Of a stretch of DNA of 19,871 bases, positions 1 through 6,998 are shown piece by piece (positions within the stretch are counted from its first letter, which is position 1; each line of letters begins with the position of its first letter). The position numbers and the translations under genes are program-made. The notes beneath the pieces are model-generated. The model searched no databases, was not told where the DNA came from, and saw nothing but the letters and a program-made list of their open reading frames with translations. Source of the DNA: CAVRZY01 sp963725415 (GTDB lineage: Bacteria > Acidobacteriota > Terriglobia > Bryobacterales > Bryobacteraceae). Location of the stretch: contig CAVRZY010000023.1 of assembly GCA_963725415.1 (NCBI GenBank), positions 1-19,871 on the forward strand, written 5' to 3'.

Positions 1-562
1 CTGGAAAAAGCGGCGCCGAGCTGAAGCTCTGCCCGTCAGCATCCACGTGGCCGATCACTCCTGCTGCTGGTAGCTCCGGGCCCCTCATCAGGAGCGCACG
101 CCTTACTTCCAGCATTTCTACTTTACCGCCAGGACGTGCCCAGAAACGAAGAAGCTGCTGGCCATGAGCGACCGCCTGCTCGCCTGCCAAACAGCCCAAG
201 ACCATCTTCATCGCCTGCCACTTGCGCAACCAGGGCAACGACCGGGCGGACCCTCAGCAAAATCGATCGTTACCCCAACCTCTACGTGGACATCTCCGCC
301 CGTGACTACGAAATCGGACGCCAGCCTAGGAAGGCGGCCAAGTTCCTCGCACGCTACAAAGACCGCATCCTGTTCGGCACCGACATGGGCAACGCTAGGC
401 AAATGTATCAAGGCCACGGCGGCCGCTGCTGGAAACTGCTGAACCAACACCTCCCCGGCCGCGTCTGGCGGCGTATCTACGGCCTGGAACTCCCGCCACC
501 CGTACTCGAAAGCCTCTATCGCGGCAACGCCCGGAAGATCCTGAACTGGGAAACAGTAATAA
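1..562 (+). pseudogene. Frameshifted amidohydrolase fragment (left-arm copy)
   Basis: This is the 3' part of a second copy of the amidohydrolase encoded at 5380-4259, on the opposite strand and entering from the left edge. Recognisable remnants include the VDISARDYEIGRQPR and FGTDMGNARQMYQG segments, the latter holding the conserved aspartate of GTD. Against the intact copy there is a 1-base insertion near 11, a 2-base insertion near 29, a 4-base insertion (repeated CCTG) near 188, a net 2-base loss between about 245 and 262, a 3-base gain near 410-440 and a 2-base loss just before the stop. The original TAA is still visible at 560-562, out of frame. No continuous product is possible. Sequencing or assembly error is an alternative cause of the indels. 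Confidence 0.85.
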
Positions 563-2396
563 GCCGCAAACTCGTCCGGGGCAGGGAGCGGTATCGTAAG
601 CTCAGAGGAAACTATGCGTGCTTGTTTGGTATTGACTCTGCTGCTAGCGCCCCGGCGGCGCCCAGATGACCTTGAAGGTCAACCGCGGCGGCCCGATCGT
701 AATCAAGACCGCCAAGGCGGAGTTCGAGTTTTCCCCCGCCGGCTATCTCCGCGGCTACCTCCTGAAAGACGGCGCACGGCTCACCCTGGACGATCCTGCC
801 CCTACAGACACCAGCGACAGCATCCGAATCGACGGCCAGCCGCTCGGCCCCTTCAGCATCGACTGGCGCCGCGTGCGGACCAGCAGCAGGCGCGTCGAGA
901 TCCCCGCGCGCAGCAGCGGCCTCGCGCGCACCACGGTTCTCGAAGCCCTGCCGGAGTACCCTGGAATGCTGCTCTCCACGGTCAGCTACAAAAACGCCGG
1001 GGCCACGGCGCTCAGGCTGGACGAGGTCCTGACCCAGCAACACCGTCTCAACGCCTCCCTAGGACCCCAAAGCGCGCCCCTATCAAATCTGGTCCTTCCA
1101 GGGCTCCAGTCCAAGTGGGGCTGGATGACGTGGTCGAGATCACCCAGAGTTTCTCCCGGCCGAACTTGATGGGTGCGGCATTGCCCAACGGTTACGGAGG
1201 CGGGGTGCCCCTGGTGGCTTTCTGGACCGCACAGGTGGGCATGGCCATCGGCCACCTCGAGACCCGGCCCCTGGCGCTTTCCATCCCGGTGCGGGTGGCG
1301 GAGGACCAGCGCCCGCGCACCGCAGTCCGCTTGCTCCCCGAACTCACCCTGCAACCGGGCGAGAGCTACTCGACGCCCCGCACCTTTGTGATGGTCTACT
1401 CGGGTGACTTCTATGAGCCGCTGCGCACCTATTCACTGGCCTTGCAGGGCCGGGGCTGGAAACTCCCCAAGCCCTCCCAGGGCCTACGAGATCAGTTGGT
1501 GCGGCTGGGGCTACCAGTTCAACGTGACAGCCGAGCAGATGCTGGGCGTGGTTCCGAAGCTCAAGGAGTTCCGCATTAAGTGGGCCACCCTGGATGACCG
1601 CTGGTTCGACACCTACGGCGACTGGAACCCGCGTCCCGACACCTTCCCCGGCGACTCGATCAAGAAGATGGTCGAGGAGTACCACCGCCAGGGCATTCTG
1701 GCGCAGATCTGGTGGCTGCCCATCGGGGTCGAGATGCGAGGCCCCAAGTACTCATCCCACACCTACATCGACTCGAAGGTGGTCCGGGAACACCTTGACT
1801 GGCTGGTGCTCGACAAGGACGGCAAGCCCTCCATCATGGTCCGCCAACTCGCGACGCTGTGTCCGGCGTTGCCGGAGGTGCTGCAATATCACAGGAATTC
1901 ACCGAGAAGTTCATTCGGGAGTGGGGCTTCGACGGGCACAAGCTGGACAACATCTACACGGTAGCCCGTGCTACAACCCGCGCACCACCACCACTCGCCT
2001 ACGATTCGGTCAACGCCATGGGCGAGGTTTATCGCGTGATCTTCGAGACCACCCGCGACCTCAAGCCGGACAGCGTCACGCAGTCTTGCCCCTGCGGCAC
2101 CCCGCCCAGCATCGCCTGGCTGCCCTACATGGATCAGGCCGTCACCGCCGACCCGGTCGGCTCGGCGCAGGTCCGCCGCCGCGTCAAAATGTACAAGGCG
2201 CTGCTGGGCCCGCAGGCGGCGGTCTATGGCGACCACGTCGAGCTGACCGAAGTCACCCGCCGAGCCGGGCGCAAAGAAGACACCGGCGACGACTTCGCTT
2301 CCACCGTGGGACTCGGCGCCGTGATCGGCACCAAGTTCGTCTGGCCCCAGACCGACCCCGGGTTTCGGAGAGTAACGCTGACCCCCACCAAGGATC
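1..2396 (+). repeat. Left arm of giant inverted repeat (degenerate copy)
   Basis: Read 5'->3', this stretch aligns base for base, with gaps, to the reverse complement of 2413-4814. Base 1 pairs with about base 4814. Near-identical patches include about 262-405, about 560-985 (including the whole intergenic spacer before the second gene) and about 2085-2396. The rest, especially about 985-2085, has roughly one difference every 7-10 bases, many at third codon positions, plus scattered small insertions and deletions of 1-4 bases. The arm may continue left of the window, because it is still homologous at base 1. Confidence 0.95.
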
Positions 2397-2412
2397 AACT
2401 CTGGAAGAAGTG
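614..2412 (+). pseudogene. Frameshifted GH36/melibiase-like glycosidase (left-arm copy)
   Basis: A second copy of the glycosidase at 4207, on the opposite strand. The ATG (614) and its upstream AGAGGA ribosome binding site are identical to the intact copy, but the frame breaks after the first dozen codons: one base is lost near 649 and another near 662. Further losses lie near 1063, 1106, 1120, 1490 and 1897. Long in-frame islands survive, including the barrel segments ATLDDRWFDTYGDWNP and FDGHKLDNIYT, so the catalytic core is still readable in pieces. Between about 990 and 2085 many differences from the intact copy are synonymous, which suggests the copy diverged while still under selection. 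The gene ends abruptly at the palindrome centre after LTPTKDQLWKKW, without its C-terminus. Confidence 0.85.
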
Positions 2413-4207
2413 GATCCTTGGTGGGGGTCAGAGTTACTCTCCGAAACCCGGGGTCGGTCTGGGGCCAGACGAACTTGGTGCCGATCACGGCGCCGAGTCC
2501 CACGGTGGAAGCGAAGTCGTCGCCGGTGTCTTCTTTGCGCCCGGCTCGGCGGGTGACTTCGGTGAGCTCGACGTGGTCGCCATAGACGGCCGCCTGCGGG
2601 CCCAGCAGCGCCTTGTACATTTTGACGCGGCGGCGGACCTGCGCCGAGCCGACCGGGTCGGCGGTGACGGCCTGATCCATGTAGGGCAGCCAGGCGATGC
2701 TGGGCGGGGTGCCGCAGGGGCAAGACTGCGTGACGCTGTACGGCTTGAGGGCGCGGGTGGTTTCGAAGATCACGCGGTAAACCTCGCCCATGGCGTTGAC
2801 GGAATCGTAGGGAGACTTGTGGCGATGGCGCGGGTTGTAGCAGGGAGCGACGGTGTAGATGTTATCGAGCTTGTGGCCGTCGAAACCCCAATCGCGAATG
2901 AACTTCTCGGTCAATTCCTTGTGATATTGCTGCACCTCGGGCAGCGCCGGGCACAGCGTGGCGAGTTGGCGCACCATGATGACCGGTTTGCCGTCCTTGT
3001 CGAGCACCAGCCAGTCGGGGTGCGCCTGGACCACTTTTGAATCGATGTAGGCGTGGGAGGAGTACTTGGGACCCCGCATTTCCGCGCCGATGGGCAGCCA
3101 CCAGATCTGCGCCAGGATGCCGTCGCGGTGGTACTGCTCCACCATTTTCTTGATCGAGTCGCCGGGAAAGGTATCGGGACGGGGGTTCCAGTCGCCGTAG
3201 GTGTCGAACCAGCGGTCATCCAGGGTGGCCCACTTGATCCCGAATTCCCTGAGCTTGGGTATCACGCCCAGCATCTCGGCGGGCGTAACGTTGAATTGGT
3301 ATCCCCAGCCGCACCAACTGATGTTGTAGGCCTCTTCGGAGGGCTTGGGGAGTCTCCAGCCCCGGCCTTGCAGAGCCAGCGAGTAGGTGCGCAGCGGCTC
3401 GTAAAAGTCGCCGGAGTAGACCATCAGGAAGGTGCGGGGCGTGGAGTAGGTTTCTCCGGGGCTCAGGGTGAGGCCGGGCTGCAAACTCAGAGCGGCGCGC
3501 GGGTGCTGATCGTCGGCCACCTTCACTGGGATGGAAAGCGCCAGGGGCAAGGTTTCGAGGTGACCGATGGCCATGCCTGCGCGGCCGGTCCAGAAGGCCA
3601 CCAGCGGTACGCCGCCCCCGTAACCGTTGGGCAATGCCGCGCCCATCAGGTTGGGGCGGGAGAAACTCTGCGTGATCTCGAGCACGTCGTCGAGCCCCCA
3701 CTTGGAGCTGGAGCCGTGGAAGGACCAGAGTTGATAGGGGCGCGCTTTGGGGTCGGTGAGGGAGGCGTTGAGACGGTGTTGCTGGGTGAGGACCTCGTCG
3801 AGCTTGAGCGCAGTGGCGCCGGTGTTTTTGTAGCTGACCGTGGAGAGCAGCATTCCAGGGTACTCCGGCAGGGCTTCGAGAACCGTGGTGCGCGCGAGGC
3901 CGCTGCTGCGCGCGGGGATCTCGACGCGCCTGCTGCTGGTCCGCACGCGGCGCCAGTCGATGCTGAAGGGGCCGAGCGGCTGGCCGTCGATTCGGATACT
4001 ATCGCTGGTGTCTGTAGGGGCAGGATCGTCCAGGGTGAGCCGTGCGCCGTCTTTCAGGAGGTAGCCGCGGAGATAGCCGGCGGGCGAAAACTCGAACTCC
4101 GCCTTGGCGGTCTTGATTACGATCGGGCCGCCGCGGTTGACCTTCACGGTCATCTGGGGCGCCGCCGGGGCGGCTAGCAGCAGAGTCAATACCAAACAAG
4201 CACGCAT
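1889..4207 (-). CDS. GH36/melibiase-like secreted glycosidase, 3' end replaced at palindrome centre
   Basis: The open frame is 772 codons, but only 4207-2413 (about 598 residues) is family sequence. The last ~170 residues are antisense read-through of the gene's own inverted copy. A signal peptide (MRACLVLTLLLAAPAAPQ) is followed by a beta-sandwich N-terminal domain (about 20-290) and a (beta/alpha)8 barrel resembling clan GH-D alpha-galactosidases. The barrel begins at ISWCGWGYQFNVTPAEM, with D330-D331 in TLDDRWFDTYGDW, the probable nucleophile D448 in DGHKLDNIYT, and an acid/base candidate near D511 in PYMDQAVTAD. By family knowledge the expected reaction is hydrolysis of alpha-linked galactosides or related sugars; substrate cannot be read from the sequence. 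The start is supported by AGAGGA upstream. It lies 51 bp after the amidohydrolase stop, so the two are probably co-transcribed. The native C-terminal domain is missing. Confidence 0.75.
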   Translation of the reverse strand: MRACLVLTLLLAAPAAPQMTVKVNRGGPIVIKTAKAEFEFSPAGYLRGYLLKDGARLTLDDPAPTDTSDSIRIDGQPLGPFSIDWRRVRTSSRRVEIPARSSGLARTTVLEALPEYPGMLLSTVSYKNTGATALKLDEVLTQQHRLNASLTDPKARPYQLWSFHGSSSKWGLDDVLEITQSFSRPNLMGAALPNGYGGGVPLVAFWTGRAGMAIGHLETLPLALSIPVKVADDQHPRAALSLQPGLTLSPGETYSTPRTFLMVYSGDFYEPLRTYSLALQGRGWRLPKPSEEAYNISWCGWGYQFNVTPAEMLGVIPKLREFGIKWATLDDRWFDTYGDWNPRPDTFPGDSIKKMVEQYHRDGILAQIWWLPIGAEMRGPKYSSHAYIDSKVVQAHPDWLVLDKDGKPVIMVRQLATLCPALPEVQQYHKELTEKFIRDWGFDGHKLDNIYTVAPCYNPRHRHKSPYDSVNAMGEVYRVIFETTRALKPYSVTQSCPCGTPPSIAWLPYMDQAVTADPVGSAQVRRRVKMYKALLGPQAAVYGDHVELTEVTRRAGRKEDTGDDFASTVGLGAVIGTKFVWPQTDPGFRRVTLTPTKDPLLPELILGGGQRYSPKPGVGLGPDELGADHGAESHGGSEVVAGVFFAPGSAGDFGQLDVVAIDRRLRAQQRLVHFDAAADLRRADRVGGDGLIHVGQPGDAGRGAAGARLRDAVRLEVAGGLEDHAINLAHGVDRIVGEWWWCAGCSTGYRVDVVQLVPVEAPLPNELLGEFL
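2397..2412. other. Spacer at the centre of the giant palindrome
   Basis: Sixteen unpaired bases, AACTCTGGAAGAAGTG, separate the two arms. The left arm ends in AAGGATC (2390-2396) and the right arm begins GATCCTT (2413-2419). The string GGATC occurs both just before the spacer (2392-2396) and across its right edge (2412-2416), so the junction carries a short self-complementary microhomology (GATC). Read on the plus strand, the spacer continues the glycosidase frame as QLWKKW, which looks like a natural continuation. Read on the minus strand it gives PLLPEL. I therefore infer that the spacer belongs to the left-arm gene. Confidence 0.85.
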
Positions 4208-4814
4208 AGTTTCCTCTGAGCTTACGATACCGCTCCCTGCCCCGGACGAGTTTGCGGCTTATTGCACTTTTTCCCAGTTCAGGATCTTCAGGGCGTTGCC
4301 GCGATAGAGGCTTTCGAGTACGGGTGGCGGGAGTTCCAGGCCGTAGATGCGCCACCAGACGCGGCCGGGGAGGTATTCGTCGGCGGTTTCCAGCAGGCGC
4401 CACCAGCCTTGATACATTTGCCTAGCGTTGCCCATGTCGGTGCCGAACAGGATGCGGTCTTTGTAGCGTGCGAGGAACTTGGCCGCGTTCCTGGGCTGGC
4501 GTCCGATTTCGTAGTCACGGGCGGAGATGTCCACGTAGAGGTTGGGGTAACGATCGAGCACCTTGCTCAGGGTCGCCAGGTCGTTGCCCTGGTTGCGCAA
4601 GTGGCAGGCGATGAAGATGGTCTTGGGCTGTTTGGCGAGCAGGCGGTCGCTCATGGCCAGCAGCTCTTCGTAAGAGGGCACGTCCTGGCCGTAGAGGTTG
4701 AAATGCTGGAAGTCGGGCGTGCGCTCCTGATGAGGGCCCAGGGGCTGCCAGCAGGAGGGGTGATCGGCCACGTGGATGTTGACGGGCAGCTTCAGCTCGG
4801 CGCACTTTTTCCAG
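2413..4814 (-). repeat. Right arm of giant inverted repeat (intact copy)
   Basis: This arm is the reverse complement of the left arm and holds the copy with open reading frames: the 3' part of the amidohydrolase (4814-4259), the 51-bp spacer and the glycosidase from its start codon at 4207. Homology to the left arm stops at 4814 only because the window begins there. The amidohydrolase continues to 5380 as single-copy sequence within this window. Confidence 0.95.
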
Positions 4815-5380
4815 ACCAGGTCCAGGCGCGGGTCGTCGAAGTGCAGGCGCTTGTTGCGGGGCAGGGGCGGGCCGCCCTGGATTCCCGAACCCTTGTCGGA
4901 GAGCTCGCCGACGCCACGCGCGCCCTTGCTGTAGCAGCGGACCAGTTCGGCCACGGCGCGCTGGGGATAATCGGGCGCGTCGATGCCCTTGGTATCCAGG
5001 GAGCACCAGAGCTGGAAGCGGGTGGGGAAGGTTTTGAGGAACAGCTCCACCTGGCGGTCGAATTGTGCTCCGGTGGCGCCAGTGAAGACGATGGACCGCT
5101 CGATGCCGACTTCGTCCAGGGTGCGCACCCAGGCGGCCACGTCCTGCGCCGTCTTGATTTCGCTCATCGACGTGTGCGTGTGCACGTCAATGACGGGGAA
5201 GCGGGCTTTGGGCACGGAAGTTTCCGGCACCACCAGGGATGAGGCCGGGGCGTAGTCTTTGAGCAGAATCGAATCCATGGGGCCGGCCTGGACGCGGACG
5301 CCGTACTTGACGGTGGGCTTCTGCGTCTGGCCGGCGGAGGCGGCGACTAAGGCCAAAAGAAGCAATACAGATTTGTGCAT
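4259..5380 (-). CDS. Secreted metal-dependent amidohydrolase (amidohydrolase_2 family)
   Basis: 373 residues. An N-terminal signal peptide (MHKSVLLLLALVAASAGQ) is followed by a TIM-barrel hydrolase of the amidohydrolase_2/PF04909 type. The metal-binding HxH is at H67 and H69 in VIDVHTHT. H203 lies in NIHVADH, H260 in FIACHLRNQ, and the conserved aspartate D315 in LFGTDMG. Members of this family hydrolyse lactones, amides or decarboxylate small cyclic acids; beside a glycosidase and a sugar oxidoreductase, a sugar-lactone or sugar-acid substrate is plausible but unproven. The start is chosen from the AGAGGG just upstream and the leader. It sits downstream of the oxidoreductase across a palindromic repeat and 51 bp upstream of the glycosidase on the same strand. 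The 3' half (from about 4814) is duplicated as a broken copy at 1-562. Confidence 0.85.
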   Translation of the reverse strand: MHKSVLLLLALVAASAGQTQKPTVKYGVRVQAGPMDSILLKDYAPASSLVVPETSVPKARFPVIDVHTHTSMSEIKTAQDVAAWVRTLDEVGIERSIVFTGATGAQFDRQVELFLKTFPTRFQLWCSLDTKGIDAPDYPQRAVAELVRCYSKGARGVGELSDKGSGIQGGPPLPRNKRLHFDDPRLDLVWKKCAELKLPVNIHVADHPSCWQPLGPHQERTPDFQHFNLYGQDVPSYEELLAMSDRLLAKQPKTIFIACHLRNQGNDLATLSKVLDRYPNLYVDISARDYEIGRQPRNAAKFLARYKDRILFGTDMGNARQMYQGWWRLLETADEYLPGRVWWRIYGLELPPPVLESLYRGNALKILNWEKVQ

Positions 5381-5405
5381 GGAACCCTCTTTCGTAGCAT
5401 TCCTT

Positions 5406-5500
5406 CACCGCAGAGACGCAGAGGACGCAGAGGTTGCGCAGAGAAAGACAATTCAGGGAATTCTCTGCGCTGCCTCTCTGTCCTTTGCGTCTCTGCGGTG
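5406..5500. repeat. REP-like palindromic intergenic repeat
   Basis: A nearly complete inverted repeat fills the gap between the oxidoreductase stop and the amidohydrolase start. The outer arms are 5406-5433 and 5473-5500 (CACCGCAGAGACGCAGAGG pairing with the end CTTTGCGTCTCTGCGGTG, with a few mismatches). The perfect inner arms are GCGCAGAGAA (5436-5445) and TTCTCTGCGC (5461-5470). The loop is AT-rich. From memory, the CGCAGAGACGCAGAGG word family recurs in intergenic regions of many environmental bacteria. In RNA it would fold into a long hairpin that could attenuate or stabilise the operon message; that role is inference. Confidence 0.85.
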
Positions 5501-5510
5501 AGTTGATCGC

Positions 5511-6821
5511 TCACAACTTTACAAGATCCCCGATTTTGACCGGGAGGCCGCCGCGTTCGATGCTGCGGTAGGCGGCGATGCCGATGAGGCTGGAGCGGGC
5601 GCCGGCGTACATATCGGCGCGCAGGCCCAGCGGGTCGGGAGCCTCCTGCCCGCGGAAGATCAGGTCGCGGATGCCGCTGTCGGCGCCGCCGTGACCACCC
5701 TCGCGGCGGGCTTCCAAATCGCGGACCACCTCCGACTTCCCGAAACTGCGGGTCAGCCGGATCTCCTGGTTAGCGAAGCCGCCCCCGCCGAAGCCGTTGG
5801 CGTCCAGCCGTCCCCGTCTGCCGTTAAACGAGATGGCCTGGCCTTCGTAGGGCAGATAAGTGTTAGCCGTGTAGGTCAGCAGGACTCCGTTCTCGTATTT
5901 CACCCGCACCGACATAGTGTCGTAGATGTTGGTGTTCTCGCGCCAGACGCAGGCATCGCGCAGATAGCCGTCCTCGCATTCGCAGTCCACGTACAGCTTC
6001 ATATACTGCGAGACCTTGGTGATGTCCCAGTAAAAGCGGCACCGCTGTTGGAAGGGGCAGGTGCGGCAGTGCGTGCCGCGGAAGGGGTTGTTGCGGCCGT
6101 AGAACTTCAGCTCGCCGTTGGCGGAGACTTCTACCGGCCGGGAATCGAGCCACCAGTTGGCTTGGTCGAAGTGGTGGGAGGCCTTGTGAACCAGCAGGGT
6201 GCCCGAGTTCTCCTTGAGGTAGTGCCACCGGCGGAAATAATCGGCTCCGTGGGAAGTGTCCAGGTACTCGTGGAAGTCCACGGAGATGATGTCGCCGATG
6301 GCCTTCTCCATGAGCAACTGCTTGACCCTCTTGGCATCCGGGCTATGACGAGCATTGAAGGTCACTTTGACGTTGCGCCCGGTTCTTTTCTGTGCGTCGA
6401 GGATGGCTTGGCACTGGAACTCGTCGGTGCACATGGGCTTTTCGGTGATGGCGTCGCAGCCCAGTTCCAGGGCGCGGATGATGTAGCGATAGTGGGTGGC
6501 GTCGATGGTGGTGACGATGACGGCGTCGGGCCGGGTCTCCCTGACCATCTGGTCAAAGTCCTGGTAGGTGGGGGCGCTGACGCCGATCAGGGCCTGGGCG
6601 ACCTTGGCGCGTCGGGTATTGATATCGCATAGCCCGACGATCTCGACGACATCTTTGTAATCGTCGGCCACCGGTCTTCCCCAAGTGCCGGTTCCGCGCC
6701 CTCCCGTACCCACGATGGCCACCCGAAGACGCCGGCGGCCCTGGGCACGAGCTGCTCCCTGGGCCGCCAGCGCCAGTGCGGCGCCGCTTTCCAGGATGAA
6801 ATCACGCCGGGTTGTTGGCAT
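5511..6821 (-). CDS. Tat-exported Gfo/Idh/MocA-family oxidoreductase
   Basis: 436 residues. The N-terminus PTTRRDFILESGAALALAA is a twin-arginine signal, so the enzyme is exported folded, with its nucleotide cofactor. The Rossmann fold follows with a GTGGRGTGTW loop at about 38-47, an acidic strand end at VGLCDIN, and the EKP motif (127-129) typical of the family. The C-terminal dehydrogenase domain includes LLVHKASHHFDQANWW (209-224) with candidate catalytic histidines. The family oxidises or reduces sugars, inositols and sugar acids with NAD(P). An insert carries six cysteines in two clusters: C252, C255, C261 and C280, C282, C291. A clear AGGAG (6830-6834) lies 8 bases before the ATG. It is the first gene of a probable operon running leftwards into the amidohydrolase and glycosidase. 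Confidence 0.88.
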   Translation of the reverse strand: MPTTRRDFILESGAALALAAQGAARAQGRRRLRVAIVGTGGRGTGTWGRPVADDYKDVVEIVGLCDINTRRAKVAQALIGVSAPTYQDFDQMVRETRPDAVIVTTIDATHYRYIIRALELGCDAITEKPMCTDEFQCQAILDAQKRTGRNVKVTFNARHSPDAKRVKQLLMEKAIGDIISVDFHEYLDTSHGADYFRRWHYLKENSGTLLVHKASHHFDQANWWLDSRPVEVSANGELKFYGRNNPFRGTHCRTCPFQQRCRFYWDITKVSQYMKLYVDCECEDGYLRDACVWRENTNIYDTMSVRVKYENGVLLTYTANTYLPYEGQAISFNGRRGRLDANGFGGGGFANQEIRLTRSFGKSEVVRDLEARREGGHGGADSGIRDLIFRGQEAPDPLGLRADMYAGARSSLIGIAAYRSIERGGLPVKIGDLVKL

Positions 6822-6889
6822 AGTGTGTTCTCCTCGTTAGAAAAAGCAAACGCGCTAGGCACGCTGAACTCACTACCACGCGCAGGATT

Positions 6890-6898
6890 ACTATAGCA
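6890..6898 (-). promoter_or_regulatory. Possible extended -10 promoter for the oxidoreductase operon
   Basis: Read on the minus strand, TGCTATAGT is an extended -10 element (TGn then TATAGT). It lies about 70 bases before the oxidoreductase start, inside the 177-bp divergent gap between that gene and the propeller gene. No convincing -35 is visible upstream, which fits an extended -10 promoter. This is motif evidence only. Confidence 0.35.
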
Positions 6899-6998
6899 GA
6901 CGCGCGGCACAGCGGGGGCCGGGCTGCGGAGGGCAGAAAGAGTAGTAGACTGACAGTACATCCAGCGTCGCCGGTGCGGGGCGGATGAGGAGGGTGAG

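Noticed and set aside
1859..4177. Long plus-strand frames running into the right arm (1859-3040, 3053-4177)
   Set aside because: They are antisense to the intact glycosidase and composed of its complement; the product has no recognisable domains beyond the genuine left-arm segment.
1..4814. Composite transposon or integron as the cause of the inverted duplication
   Set aside because: There is no transposase, no insertion-sequence ends, no target duplication and no recombination site; the arms consist entirely of the two metabolic genes.
4262..6632. Long plus-strand frames at 4262-5242 and 5691-6632
   Set aside because: They are high-GC shadows antisense to the amidohydrolase and the oxidoreductase, which have family motifs, leaders and ribosome binding sites.
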